This document shows, piece after piece, positions 1 through 12,500 of a DNA stretch of 64,000 nucleotides; position 1 is the first letter of the stretch; each line of letters opens with the position of its first letter. The position numbers and the translations under genes were made by a program. The notes under the pieces were generated by a model. It saw nothing but the letters and a program-made list of their open reading frames with translations. It had not been told where the DNA came from and searched no databases. The DNA comes from Pratylenchus scribneri (lineage: Eukaryota; Nematoda; Chromadorea; Rhabditida; Pratylenchidae). The stretch spans positions 310,001 to 374,000 of the forward strand of contig JAQSEB010000159.1 in assembly GCA_030063045.1 (NCBI GenBank). The letters are read 5' to 3'.

Positions 1-601
1 ATATACAGATTTATATTGATATCAAAATTTTTTGGCTTTTAATTTTTTTAAAACAATGAAAAATATGGTTTATCATTGTTTTTATTTATGGACTTATTTT
101 AGTATTATGTAATTTTTCGTCATTTTCTTCAATATTTTGAAAATTTTTTTAAAGAATTTTATAAATTTGTAAAAAATATTAAAATTTTTTACCAATTTGA
201 AATTTCTTTGAAATTTTGGAAAAATTTTTTTAAAATTTAATAAAAAAAAATTGATTTGTCAAGTTTTGAAGATTTTATTTTATCTCTATAAAAATTACAA
301 TTTGTAAATAAATTTCTAGATTTAAAATATCGAATGTGAATAATTTTTTATTGCATATATATCATAAAAAATTTTTTTCTGAAATTTTTGATAAAATAAA
401 ACTTTTGATCATTAATTTTTTAATCAATGTCGTTTATATTGCGATTTTTCATAAGTATTTTCAATAATGTATGATTTTTCGCCAATATAATATATTTAAT
501 TTATTATTAAGCCAAAAATGGCCGCTCAGAGAAAAAATTTTTGCTTATTATTTATTAGTAAAAATCTTGTAAAAATTGCATGGATAAAATTCTGGCAAAA
601 T
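1..601. other. AT-rich non-coding stretch
   Basis: Homopolymer-rich A/T sequence with no open frame of coding character and no recognisable repeat boundary. I see nothing else in it. Confidence 0.5.
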
Positions 602-835
602 TTAAAGAGAAAAACAGAGCGAATTCAATGATTTCGGGAATCCAATAATTCTCTTTTCATGACAAAATATAAATTTAAAAAAATCGAAATCAATGGTAGA
701 GACAGAATGCGAACAATTTTGATTCTTTATTCTCTCATATAAATTGTACGGATGATTAAAATCATCCGAACATAAAAAATTATCCATCCAAATGCAAATC
801 CTACATTTCTGCCGGGTATAGGGCCTAAACTTCAT
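602..835 (-). CDS. small hypothetical ORF (77 aa)
   Basis: A single open frame from an ATG at 835 to a stop at 602. The first codons (M-K-F-R-P-Y-T-R) use C/G-ending codons more than the flanking DNA does, and the middle has an acidic and aromatic stretch (SDDFNHPYNLYE). There is no signal peptide, membrane segment or domain I recognise. It could equally be the last exon of a larger minus-strand gene, because an acceptor-like ATGTAG lies near its start. The call rests only on composition. Confidence 0.2.
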   Translation of the reverse strand: MKFRPYTRQKCRICIWMDNFLCSDDFNHPYNLYERIKNQNCSHSVSTIDFDFFKFIFCHEKRIIGFPKSLNSLCFSL

Positions 836-1186
836 TTTATTGAATTCCCAATTTTCTGGTGTAAAAAAAGCAAAGCTATTCTCATTTCTGACCCAAGAAT
901 TTGGATGGGTTCAGAAAATGTTTGGCCTTTTTTGTGATTTATCAGTTTATTTTAGATTTTTAAAATTTTTGGCTTCATTAATTTCGCTTTTCAAAAAAAA
1001 AACAAAGAATACGATATTATATTAAGATAACTTTGGAAATTTGCTTGATTCCTTCCTCAACCTGATAAATTTTTAACAATAAATATTCCAAAGCAATTTT
1101 TATCAAAAATATTATTGAATAATTATTTAATTGGCCATTGGGTGCATTTTTTTGAGTTTTGGAATTTCTTCTTTTTCTTTAGGATA

Positions 1187-1330
1187 CATTCCTCGAATTC
1201 AAAACAATCCACTGATCATTGTCAGCAAAAAATACGAAAATGTGCCAAATATGGCCATGATGAAGAAGCTGACAAAAGAATTGCCACCATTATTGGGAAT
1301 ATCACCTAAATTATTTAGGCAAATATAAAA
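1187..1330. other. possible exon, strand undecided
   Basis: On the plus strand a good acceptor (TTTTTCTTTAG, ending about 1180) opens two readable frames, one ending KLFRQI and one ending GNIT. On the minus strand an acceptor TAATTTAG opens a frame containing one hydrophobic helix (FVSFFIMAIF...) and ending at 1199. The codon choice is coding-like, but I cannot tell which strand is used and found no partner exon. Confidence 0.2.
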
Positions 1331-1775
1331 ATTTTTCTTATCATTTTTAATAATTAATAAAAATTTTAAGAACTTTTTTTCATATAACCAATTTGATTTA
1401 GACAATTAATTTTAGATTAAAAAATTTAGAATGAATTTTATTTTTACAATTTTTAGAAGAGAAAGCCACGATTAATTTGCACAAAAATTGATCAAAATAT
1501 TCATATAAATTGTAGATAAATCTCTTAAAATTTTAGATCTTAAATAAAAACAAATAAATTTGCAATTTTACAAATTTTTTAATTTCATTTTTTTATTAGA
1601 ATTCTATTTTAAAAAAATTAAAAAGACGTAAAACAAAGATTAAAATAATTTACATATTTTTAAAATAATTTTACAATTTAGAGCAGAAAAAATATGTACA
1701 AAAAATTTTTTCATGCTATTTATTTTAAGCTCATACTCATATAAATTTATTTCAAAACAACAAAACCTATTTTTT

Positions 1776-2578
1776 TTATTCATTTTTACTTCCGTAGCCC
1801 TGCTGCTGCTTTTGTTGTTGTCCCACAAATGGTTTCCAATCCACCGTATTGCAAAGTTCCGTAGGGCAAATGCCGCATTGTGTGCAATTTTGATAAAGCG
1901 CATCTTCGCACGGTTTATGTCGGCTATTATCATATGCACATGTATATAATTCTGAAAAAAAGGTAAATTTTTTTAATATGAGGAAATTATTTTTGGGTAT
2001 TATAAAAATTAAAATAATTAAAAAAATACACAATTCTTAAGCTAGTTTCCTAGTAGATTTTATTAAAATAATTTTAAATAAAATTCCATTTTTGGATATA
2101 AAAATTTATTAAAAAAATAAAATCGAAAATAGGTTTAAATTTTTTGAAAAAATTTTTTTAGTCTTATAATTTTAAATTAAAAATAAAAATTTAATTTATA
2201 ATTGCGATTTTTAATGAAAAATAATTAATCAATTTTTTGATTGGCCAACCCTAAGGTTTTATTTTAATTTTCGCAATCATTTTATCAATTTTTCCATTTT
2301 CTTTATATTTAATGATTTAATTTTGACTCAGAGAAAAATTCCGAACTCAAAATCTATTTATAATAAATACCGCGTTCTCCGCAAACATATTTCAGGCAAT
2401 AAATTTGTTTCGCATCCCCGTCAACAGGGCAGTCCCATGGATACGTATAATCAACAAAATTCCAATCTTTATCACGGTTGGAATAACATTGGAATGCAGA
2501 AATCAGGCTGAAGTTGAAGCAAAGCAGAAAAATACCAAAAACTATTAATGAAGACAATAAATAGTTTTCCGTTTTCAT
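1776..2578 (-). CDS. secreted Ly6/three-finger-like protein
   Basis: Two exons, 2578-2371 and 1951-1776, joined in phase 1 (donor CGCG|GTATTT, acceptor TTTTTTCAG), give about 128 residues. The first 29 residues are a strong signal peptide ending near SLISA. The mature part carries ten cysteines spread over both exons, ending with C-x2-C-x2-C-x4-C-N, which recalls the closing CN of Ly6/uPAR or nematode ET-module folds. The C-terminus is a short Gln-rich tail. The family assignment is by cysteine pattern only. Most likely it is a secreted or surface protein, possibly released at the host interface, but no such role is shown. Confidence 0.75.
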
Positions 2579-3760
2579 TGTAAAAAAGCTTTTATTTCTA
2601 AAAATTTAAAGGAAATAAATTAATTTAAATATTAAATTGGAATAATATTTAATTAATAAATATAATTTTGAAAAAAGTAAAATTCATATATTATTAATAA
2701 TATTTTTTAATAAATTATGGAAAAATAAAAATATAAAAAATATAAATTTGGGTAATGACGATGATGATGAATAAGCCTTTTACTATATTTTTTTTTATTT
2801 AAAATCACAATTGCAATAAATGATTCATTTTTCTTTCTGTCATTTTCAATAAAATTCACTGAGAGATAAAAAAATTGCAGTAAATTCATCAACCTTTTAG
2901 AAATTTGGAAATTAAAATGATCAAAGAAAGATTGAAGCATTATGTCCGAATTATACTATCTTATAAAAAATTCATCTTTGTAATTTTAAGTGGAGGATGT
3001 AAAAAAATAAATACCCAAAAATATTTGTTTTTTATTATTATTTAATTATTAATTTTCTTATCATAATAACAAAATAAAAATTTTAAAATTATATTTGCTT
3101 CATTTCAAATTTGTTTTCCCATTTTTTATAACAAAAATTTTTCATTTCAATTTCAATCAATATTGGAAATTAAAATCCAAGAAGAATTGAATCATTGTCG
3201 ATTGATGTTTGGTTGGCATTTGATCCCTCTATTTCTGCTTTTTTGTTTAGGCCAAATGATTCATTAAATAAGCTTTTTTTTACTTCTATTGCGAAAAATT
3301 ATCAATGTATTTCAAAAACTAAAACAATTCATTCAGGAATCAATACCAATTTATCTTGCATTTTTATTATCATTTAATGTCCATTTTATAAGAAACCATA
3401 ATTAAATCCTAATTAATTTTTTAAATATTCTTTTATTCCATATTTTTTTCCTAGAATTATATGCAGAAAAATAAAATAAATTTAATAAATTAAAATATGT
3501 CAATTTTTATATATAATTTATAGATAAATTAAATTATTTTATGCTTTAACTTTCTTTTTATTATTTTTTATGTTAAAGATTTTTGACAATAATTATAAAA
3601 ATTTAATTTTATAATATTTTTCACGTCCATAAGTTTTCGATTACAATTGTTTATCGATAATAAAATATATAATATACCCCCAATTATCCCTTAACATTTT
3701 TTGCCCCTGACTTTCACTTTTTGTCCATAAAATATTAAATAAATTAGCATAATATTTCCC
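2579..3760. other. intergenic, upstream part of a segmental duplication
   Basis: There is no convincing gene. The stretch around 3219-3275 (containing AGGCCAAATGATTCATTAAA) recurs at about 7610-7665 upstream of the broken gene copy, so the duplication described at 7868 includes promoter-side DNA. The rest is A/T-rich filler. Confidence 0.5.
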
Positions 3761-3775
3761 ATCTTTTCTTTTAGC
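3761..3775 (+). promoter_or_regulatory. probable trans-splice acceptor
   Basis: A pyrimidine run ending in CTTTTAG stops one base before the ATG at 3776. In nematodes such a site at a start codon usually accepts a spliced leader. No cis donor is visible close upstream. Only transcript data would settle it. Confidence 0.5.
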
Positions 3776-6088
3776 ATGTCTTCTGAAAAAATACGCAAAA
3801 ATATTAAATTGTGCCTCAAAACAATCGGGGGAATTTTATGCTTAATTTTATCCATTTTCATCATGTATTTGCCAGCCTATTTCATTTGCGGCAAAGACAA
3901 CATATTCTGCCAAGTTTCGGTCATTTTAATCATTGTCTTCTGCTGTTTCAATGTACTTTTATATGTTCTCGTCATCCTTTGCTGCATTGTAGTGGGAGGT
4001 AAAAATATAATTTACGGGCTAGGGATTACCTTTATACAAAAAAAAGATTAGGAAAATCAGTGATAATCCCGATTCCCATTAATTTTCCCATCTTTTTGGT
4101 TCAGAGATTGGATTTCTGCAATTTTACAATAAAATTTCAATAATAATTTTTTGGCAATCCATTTAGGGTTGTTCATAGTTGGTTTCGGTTCGGTTCAAGA
4201 AAATCGATGCAATTTAAAACCAAAATTGGGAATTTTTTCTCAAAAAAAATGAAAAATAGAAGAAATCATAAAAGAAAATCGACAATTTTTCAAAACCAAA
4301 AACCAGGTTTTAAAACTGACACTTTGTAAAACCGACATTTAATAATCCTAATCCCATTAATGCCAAGATATCAACAATAACTATGGTAGTGTTTGGAAAT
4401 TTGAGGAAAAGGCAATGTCCGAGGACAATGTCATCAATTCGCCTTCATTAAACAACCTCATGATAAATGGAGAAAAAGCAACAACAATGATCGATGCGGA
4501 GAGTGGCCCAAAATCAGAAAGAGGTATTTTTATTCCAATCAATTTGGTAGTAAGCAATTTTTATTTCTGTTTAAAATCAGATTATTTTTGAGGCCGGTTT
4601 AAATTAAGAATCAATTAAACAAAATATTACATTAGTTTTGGTCTACTAAATTATATAATAAAATCCTAACACCCATTAATACCTAATAAGGTGTCAGCAA
4701 GGCCAAGAGTGTTGGGAAAAATGAGGATATGATAATGCCCGAGATCAATGTAATCAATTTGCCTTCATCAAACAACACCAAAAATAATGAGCAGAAAACA
4801 ACAACGATGGACAAAGAAAAGAGCGGCTCATCCACTAATGCAATAGGTTTTTTAAAATTAGAAATTAAACCAATTTTATTGCTGTTCTGATCATTTTAAA
4901 TATAAAAAATTGGGCAAATTTTAAGTCAAAATTAATTTATATTTAAATTAAAAACAAAAAATGCCTAGGTTTTCGTCTAATAAACTAGATAAAATTCAAA
5001 TAATTCGCATTATTAAGAAAAAAAATGCGTAAAATTCTACTAATAATAAATCAGTCACAAAACAGGTCTCTTTATAAAAATTTTCTCCATAGAAAAAATT
5101 TGCATAACTGAATTTTGATAATAAATCTATTTTTCACATAAATATTACCTTTAATAACATATTTGGCATCATTATTTAGCAATGATTAGATGAATTATTT
5201 TGAGAAAGTATTAATGGGAATTTAATGGAAAATGCAAAAAGTTGTGACCATAAATTAAAAAAATAAGTCAAAATCAGAGATTTTTCAATTTTTTTGTCAT
5301 AAATTTTTGGCAAAATATTTTTATTCAATAATTGGACTTAATGGCACTGTTGTAGAGTAAAATATGCAGCAACTAATCAATAGATTAATGAGGATGATTT
5401 ATTTTAAGATTTACTCCAAATTTATAAATACATTATTAATCATTATTTTTTTTGTTATTAATTACTTAAATTTCCCTTTCAGTTCGATCTTCACAAGAAA
5501 AAGATTCCATTAAGGCCAACAAAGTCAATGACAAATTGCTCGAGAAAAATGAGGAAATTATAATGCCCGAGGCCATTGTAATCAATTCATCCTCATCGGC
5601 AGGCATCAAAAACAATGGGCCGAAAACAAAAACAGTGGTCAATGAGAGTGGCCTACTGAAAAATTCAACCGGTTTTTTTACTCTTAATAATTTAAAATAT
5701 TAAAAAAAATTAAATACAATTTAAAATGCTTTCATTTTGAGGCCATATAAATAAATTAGCCGTATTTTAATTTATGAGAAACAATTTATTAATAGAGTAA
5801 ATCCAAACTTGTTTTCCGTCTAAACTAAATATTTAAAAAAATTAATCAAATAATTAAAGCATAAAAATATGAATTAACCATATCATAATTTTGATCCACA
5901 TAAAATCCAACAGGACACTTTCTAGGGCCTAAAAATGTATTAATTTGTTTTATAAGCACATTTTAGCTATTTCATTATATTTTCGAATTCAAATGACATC
6001 ACATTTTTATAATTTTTCAGCTATGACTATCAATTCGTCAGAGATGGAAAACAATGGCAATGGTTGCAAAGATGAGGAAAAAACATAA
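3776..6088 (+). CDS. two-helix membrane protein with tandem duplicated exons
   Basis: Five exons: 3776-3998, 4368-4523, 4691-4846, 5483-5671, 6021-6088. Every junction is phase 1, the total is 792 nt, and the product is 263 aa. Exon 1 encodes a short basic N-terminus and two membrane segments (about residues 17-38 and 45-73) separated by the motif YLPAYFICGKDNIFC, which is shared with the genes at 7868 and 41051. The later exons encode a hydrophilic, Asn/Lys/Glu-rich tail. Exons 2 and 3 are both exactly 156 nt and align through the blocks SEDNVINSPS / PEINVINLPS and ...TTM...SG; exon 4 (189 nt) is a third, longer copy (PEAIVINSSS). Acceptors of exons 2 and 3 are the weak AAG type. No known family is recognised. 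It is probably a membrane hairpin with a disordered tail whose length can change by exon gain. Confidence 0.75.
4368..5671 (+). repeat. tandem exon duplication (three copies)
   Basis: Exons at 4368-4523, 4691-4846 and 5483-5671 are diverged copies of one phase 1-1 exon, recognisable at DNA level by ATGAGGA(A/T)AT.ATAATGCCCGAG-type blocks and by similar intron borders. Symmetrical phase means any copy can be skipped or added without shifting the frame. Confidence 0.7.
5080..5235 (+). repeat. duplicated intron segment, copy 1
   Basis: About 150 bp of intron 3 (starting ATAAAAATTTTCTCCATAG and ending near GGGAATTTAATGG) recurs with a few differences at about 8187-8342, directly behind the broken gene copy. 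This shows that intron sequence was carried in the duplication. Confidence 0.75.
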
Positions 6089-6380
6089 TTAAAAAAAAAA
6101 CAACATTGCGGCAATTATAAAGAAAAATTAATCCATGGCACATTTAAATAAATTGGAAAACGATCAAAAATTTCACACACATACAAATTTTTACTTTCAT
6201 TAATATTCAATTTCTAATGCAATCTTCCCATCTTTTTTCCATTATTTAAATTAAATCCAATTTATGGCTTTAATAAATATGATTCCATTTTCAATCCAAA
6301 AAAATTCATTTTTATTCCATTTTAAAAACCATTTTTATTGCTTTATAAAGCTTTTAAAATTTCAATCTATTTTATTTTAT

Positions 6381-6693
6381 ATGATAAAATTAACAAAAAT
6401 GTACTCATTTTTCTTCAAATTAATCATTCTTTTGGCATCATTTTCACCGTTGATTGTGATGGTAATTTAAAAAAAAAAGACTTTTATAAATTAGATTTAT
6501 TCACAAGGCCAACCAAGATTGTTCAATTGATTCCGAATGCCTGAATAATTGTTGCTACAAAGGAATGTGTATGGATGAGCCGCAATGCCCGAATATTCGG
6601 CAGCAAAAATTTTGCCGCATTCCTGAACAATGTCCAAAAAATTGGTGCTGTAATGGAAAAGGGTTCAGAATAGGAGTTTGTGGGCAATGTTGA
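6381..6693 (+). CDS. secreted 12-cysteine peptide
   Basis: Two exons, 6381-6461 and 6508-6693, separated by a 46-nt intron (ATG|GTAATT ... TTCACAAG), joined in phase 0. Exon 1 is almost entirely a signal peptide (KLIILLASFSPLIVM); an alternative start is the ATG at 6399. The mature part is about 61 residues with 12 cysteines in the order C-C-CC-C-C-C-C-CC-C-C and ends CGQC. Length, signal and cysteine density fit a small disulfide-rich secreted protein. No family is recognised. In a plant parasite it would be considered a candidate secretion, but neither gland expression nor function can be read from the sequence. Confidence 0.75.
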
Positions 6694-7277
6694 GAGATTA
6701 ATGAATTTTTTAAATGAAATTTTAATATAATTATGATAAATTCATTAACATTTGTTGTCCGAAGCATAAATCGATAAAGCTGGAGTCATTAAAATAATTT
6801 ATTCAAATTAAATAATTTATAATATTAAAATAAATGTTTAATATCAAAAAATGTTTATTTTATAAATTATTTTTGGGCATAGAGGGATTTATTTTTTAAT
6901 AATTTATTATTTTTATATACAATTATTTTTAAATTTAGATCAAAAATATAAATTACGACCTTTTTGTGGCTGGCGGGCGTTTTGTGGCGAATATTTTTTT
7001 GTTTCATAATTCATCGCAATCTGAACCTACTGATGCCTAGATAAAATAGATGAAATATATTCAAATTACCCAATAAATAAATGATGAAAAGAATTGTTTA
7101 TTTTCCACAAAATAAATGACATGGTATCGATTCCATTTCGTTTAAAATGCCAAGCCAAAATAAGTAATTTAAAGTAAATACTACAATTATAGATGCCGTC
7201 CAGCAGTAGAATTCCTTCTTGTACTATTTTTCGGTTCTCTAAGTACCGGGGAAGGCAAAATAATAAATTTTCGGGTG
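6694..7277. other. intergenic
   Basis: A/T-rich spacer without coding signal. It holds possible polyadenylation signals (AATAAA) for the peptide gene and, near 7190-7260, GC-richer DNA leading into the poly-C tract. Confidence 0.4.
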
Positions 7278-7352
7278 CCCCCCCCCCCCCCCCCTCTTAA
7301 AATTTTGCCCTCCCCCCCCCTGTTAAAAGTTTGCCCCCCCCCCCCCCCCGTT
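7278..7352 (+). repeat. poly-C tracts
   Basis: Three uninterrupted C runs of roughly 18, 11 and 18 bases separated by short T/A-containing spacers (CTCTTAAAATTTTGCCCT and CTGTTAAAAGTTTG). The complementary strand is a G-quadruplex-capable sequence. Lengths may be unreliable, since such runs are prone to sequencing error. Confidence 0.8.
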
Positions 7353-7867
7353 AACAGAAGAGTACCCATTTGAATTAATTGGCTTAATATTATAAAATTT
7401 AAAAAAAACTCAAAAATAATTGAATTTTATCCTTACTTTTTCGTAGCATCACTCAGCCAAAAATTCCGAAAATTATGTTTCATTTCCCATCATTTTCCCT
7501 TTTAAAAAATTCATTTCAAATTAATCCATGTAAGAATGGAAATAAAAAACATAAATAAAACTGAATCATCACCGGTTCTTGTGTGCTGTCATTTGTCATT
7601 TCATTCATTTATGCTTTTCCCTATTTCCCCATATTTATGTAGGCTAAATGATTCATTAAATAAGCATTTTTATACCAATTAGAAAAAATCGAAATATTTC
7701 AAAAATTAATTCATTTAAAGAATCTAAAACCGTTTTATTACTTAATTTTTTTTAATAATTTATTTAAGAAAATTACTTTTAATCTTGATTATTTTTTAGG
7801 ATAATTTATGAAATTTTTCTCATAATTCAATAAATTAATTTAAAATTAAAATACCATTCATTTTTCT

Positions 7868-8190
7868 AGCAACGCTTTCAGCAGGGAATTCACGAGAATA
7901 AGTAGACAAAGACGAATGGAAGTACAAATTAATAGGAAGTATTTGCAGTCTAATTTTATGCAGTCTCTTCATTTATTTGCCTGCTTATAATTTGCGGCAA
8001 AGAAAATGTAATTTGCCAAATTTGGGTCTCCTTGCTCATTTTCTTCTACTGGACTGGATTTTTCCATAGACTCTTCTTAATTTTCTACTGTTTATTTGAA
8101 TGTTGCTTTGCTGATAATGACAAAAATGAATGCGATGATGTTGAAAAATGCCACACAAACGAGAAAATAGATCTTTTTAAGAGAGAATAA
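7868..8190 (+). pseudogene. broken partial copy of the two-helix membrane gene
   Basis: Reading from about 7921 gives a helix resembling exon 1 of the 3776 gene, up to YLPAY. A 2-nt deletion relative to that gene then shifts the frame, and homology continues in another frame as IICGKENVICQ... through a second helix to an acidic, Cys-containing tail and a TAA at 8188-8190. An in-frame stop also precedes the first helix and no start codon is available. About 150 bp of the parental intron 3 follows directly. All this points to a truncated, decayed duplicate of 3776-6088. Confidence 0.7.
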
Positions 8191-8342
8191 AAATTTTCTC
8201 CATAGAAAAAAATTTGCATAACAGAATTTTGATAATAAATCTATTTTTCACTTGAATATTACCTTTAAAAACATATTTATATCATTATTTAGCAGTGATT
8301 AGATGAATTATTTTGAGAAAGAATTAATGGGAATTTAATGGA
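8187..8342 (+). repeat. duplicated intron segment, copy 2
   Basis: Matches 5080-5235 in intron 3 of the intact gene, with small substitutions and indels. Confidence 0.7.
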
Positions 8343-9528
8343 TGAAAAAGTTGTGACCAAAAATATAGCAAAATGAATCAAGATCGGGTATTTTATTTGC
8401 TTTAAACTCTCTAATTTTAGGCCAAACCATGACAATTTATATACCATTCGATGCGTTTCGATGAGATCTACAAAATGGTAAACCGTTGAAGCATGTTTTC
8501 GGTTTTTGGTTTAAAATCTCAAAATTGTGACAAAAATTCAAAAAAATGATAAAAATTTTGTCAAAAAAAATTTTTAAAGAAAAAACACTTAAATTTTGAC
8601 CAAAATGAATTAACAGGGAAAATTTTTGACAAATAAATTATAAAAAATTAGACTAAATTAGTTTAATGAAAAAATTGTGACGAAAAAGTTTTTAAGAAAA
8701 AAATTTGATTTTTTGATAGAATTATCAGAAAGTAGGCTGAAATAGTTATAAAAAATAGTGACATAAATGGCAAAATAATGATAAAAAGGAAAAAAGTGAA
8801 AAAAAAGATCAATATTTTGTGTTCAAGTAATTACATTTTTTTTTTAACTATTTTAAGCAAAATTAATGCTCCACATAAAATAATGAAATCACTATTTTTC
8901 GAGCAATAATAATAATAATAATCATTATAAAATCTAAAAATTTGAGAATAAGGATTACTCCAATTTCAATCAAATCAAATTCCCAATCCCAGACAAAAAA
9001 AAAATGACGAAGAGCATGAGCGATGAAGATCAGCAGCAGCAGCCACCTATTCCTAACCTTCACAAATTTCTTTCTTCTATCCTCATCCCCATTCCCATCC
9101 TCATCTACCTCAACTCGCTTTCCTCATTCAACAAATTTTCATTCCCATATATTGATTTTTTATTAATAAGTTTCCAATTTCTTAAAATTTATTTAATTCA
9201 ATTAATTTTTCTCCAACAAATATGGCAATTTTCGTACCAATCAATTAAAAATCCTTAACAAATTCATCCAAAGGCTTAAATTTTTATAAATTATTTTACG
9301 AATAGAAAAAATATTATTTATTTAGTGAATAATAATGATAAGATAAATATAGTACTTCTTTATCATTTCTTATATATATTTTATTTATGAATTCGTTCTA
9401 AGAACTTTATTTGAAAATGAAGACCACAATCCCAAATCATGTTCAATAATTTTAATGACCAAAATTAATAATTTTCATTTTTTACAGAGTGTAAAATAAA
9501 AATATTCAATCATTTAAAAACAACAAAA
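8343..9528. other. intergenic with dispersed motif
   Basis: Contains one copy of the dispersed ATACCATTCGATGCGT motif (about 8441-8490), long runs of diverged A/T repeats, and a Gln-codon microsatellite (CAGCAGCAGCAG) near 9031. A short ORF starting at 9004 looks like low-complexity DNA. No gene is supported. Confidence 0.4.
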
Positions 9529-12500
9529 ATGGCTAAAATTATTAAAATTCAGTACATTGATAATGACACAAGCGAAACGATAGAGATTTCGCCCAATGAA
9601 ATTTTTCCAAAATTGCACCAATTGGGGATCAAACCTCCAAATCCCAAGCCCGAGGTCATTGATTTCTCATCCAGTGCGGGTTCAACAGAAAGTGCTAAAA
9701 GAACGAAAACAATTGCCAAATTGGGTCAAGTGGAAAAAATTGAACGGGTTTTATCTCATTAATTGCTTTGCTCCAAATTGAGTAATATGTTTATTGTTCA
9801 TAAAATTGTCCATACTACTAAATACACAGAAAAGATTGGGAATGTCAAGACGACTTAAAAAGGAAAAATATTGGTTTTAATTTTAAAAGGACTTGTTCCT
9901 AACCTTAAGATCGATAAATCCAATGAACATGCCAACTTGGCGCCGAGTCGACGTGGTGCACCCTACTAGGAATGGGTTAAAATAAAATGCGTACACAATC
10001 ATTTTTCGATTAATTTTTTAAAGAATATAGAAATTAATGCTTTGCTTAAACGTGCGGTTTATTCGTCTCCCAAAATCGGTTGAAATTTGCACCAAATTTT
10101 CTTACCCTCACAATTTCTCCTATGTATCTAACAATTTAGTGCAAAAATCAACCGATTTTAGGAGACAAAATAAACTTTTCTCTTTGCTGCTTAATGACTA
10201 ATGAAAATTTATAATTATTTTCCCCTTGATTGTTTAAGATCGTTTCAGCTAGCGATTTTTCTTATGCTCGGCGATTGCCGAATGAATTGTTGTGGGAAAT
10301 TGTGAAGAATATTCCATTAAAAATAATGGAGAAATTCTATGTTCAAAGAATTTCTAAAGTTTTATGTCGTTTTGCAATTAAAAAGGTTAGCTTTTTTTTA
10401 TATAAAAAATGATTAATATAAATAAAGGCTATCTTCTTGATAATTAAGTATAAACAAAATTAGGTCAAAATTTCCGGTTTATCCACAACTCAGTCCACCG
10501 TTGGCAATTAAGACAGAAATTAAATTCTTGATAATGTTCATAGAAAAATAAATATCCATCTGAAAAGAAAACTTCCAATAGTAAAGAATGGTTTTTTCTA
10601 TCTCGAAAAAATAACCCCTTCGTCATCCAACTTTCTGCAATCTGAGAATTTCTACTGGGCGTTTAAGTAACTTTTTCCTTCTAATCCAATCCTAGTCGAG
10701 CGATTGAACTGTGAGTCGATTTAGACAATCGTGAAATTCAATGTTCCAAAACTTCTTTTCTTTCGTCCTTGTACACTTCCGAAGAAAGACGATTACGAAA
10801 TATGAGGGTAAAATGGCAAAGACGAGAGATGAGAAGAAAAAAGCAATGGCGAAAAGTCGTGAGATGAATTTCTTCGTTTTTACCTAATAAGACGACGACG
10901 AAAGATGAGATATTTAATTGTTATATCTTTTCTTTGAGAAGTAAAGACGAAGACGAGCGGCGAGACGTTTTTGGAACATTGGTGAAGTTGCACGGCAACT
11001 TATAAAGTTACAAATGTTACTGCGCAACTTAGTCTTATTTTCTTAAATTTTCCTTTTATGACCAAGCTTTTCAATAAATTTTATTAATTGGAAAAATGAT
11101 TAATAATTTTTCTCTAATTAAAATATTAAATTTTTTATATTTAAAGGTTCACCAAAGTTATGGCGCACAAATTTCACATTATGCTCAAATGGTGAAGAAA
11201 GAAAGAAAGGAAAAACTGGAAATGAAATATTGTTCTTCGCAAAATATTCGGACCAAAAAAAGGAGGCTGATCGTCTTAAGCAATTCAAAATCATCACAAT
11301 TGACGAGAAATGGGAATTTGTCGTTTGGAAGGATATCAATTCGATCGACGGGACCTATATTGTGAAAAAAATAAATGTTTATTTTTTTTAAAAAATATTT
11401 TTTAATTCAGCATTTTTTCCACGACATTTCTGACACTGGCGAAAATCTCGTTTGGAATTTTCCTTCTGCATTGGAAGAAAACGAATTGGCCATTTTTCTT
11501 TGGGAGCAAATTCCACGCAATGGTATGTGTTAATTTAAATAAATCTAAAGAAATTAAATAATAAAAAGTCAAATTATAAATGTTGAAAATTGGAGCGACA
11601 TAAAATTAAAATTAGATCAAAAACATTGGCTCCATTATTGTATTATTTTAGATATTAATCGATTTATGGTTATAACTAAAAAGCCAAATTGGTTTAACTA
11701 AAGATCTTTTTTTTATATTTTTAGTATTTTTGGGCTATACCTCATCAGTAAATATTAAATTGATCAATTATTTTGTTATCATTTTGTAGGCTATTTTTGC
11801 ATAAATAAAATATAAATAATCAAACGGCTTAGCCAATATCGGTTCTTAATTGTTCAGCCGAATTTTAGCCAAATTTATTTATATAAGCGATGAAAAAATA
11901 TGCAATCTAATTTTTTTAATTTACAGCACTTTACTCTGAACCCCTTCGGCATTTCTTTCTTGCTTATCATTCAACAACTTTTTGCAAGTCTTTTATGCAA
12001 GAATTGATCCAACTGGAACAAAGGTTGATAAGCCAATATGATTCAATGCACGGGCAATGCCCATATTTCTATTGTTATCTCCTAATCGATCCGTCAAATC
12101 TCAAAATTCCAGGTAAAAATTCAAAATTTGGATAATTTCAATTACATTATTCCCGAAAAATAAATAGACATTTTTGGAGCTAGTCTGCATTTATTTTTTA
12201 AGTTCAATGATGTAATATTCAAAAAAATAGTTGCATTTTTTATGATCAAAAGTTTTCAACAAATATTCCCAAACATTTTGTGTTTTTTGTTCATCCAAAC
12301 ATTTTATGTTTTTGTTCATCCAAACATTTTGTGTTTTTGTTCATCCAAACATTTTGTGTTTTTGTTCATCCAAACATTTTGTGTTTTTGTTCTTCCAAGC
12401 ATTTTGTGTTTTTGTTATTCCAAACATTTTGTGTTTTTGTTCATCCAAACATTTTGTGTTTTTGTTCTTCCAAGCATTTTGTGTTTTTGTTATTCCAAAC

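Noticed and set aside
9004..9258. 84-codon ORF starting MTKSMSDEDQQQQ
   Set aside because: The start looks plausible but the rest is T/C-rich low-complexity DNA; no splice partner and no conserved feature.
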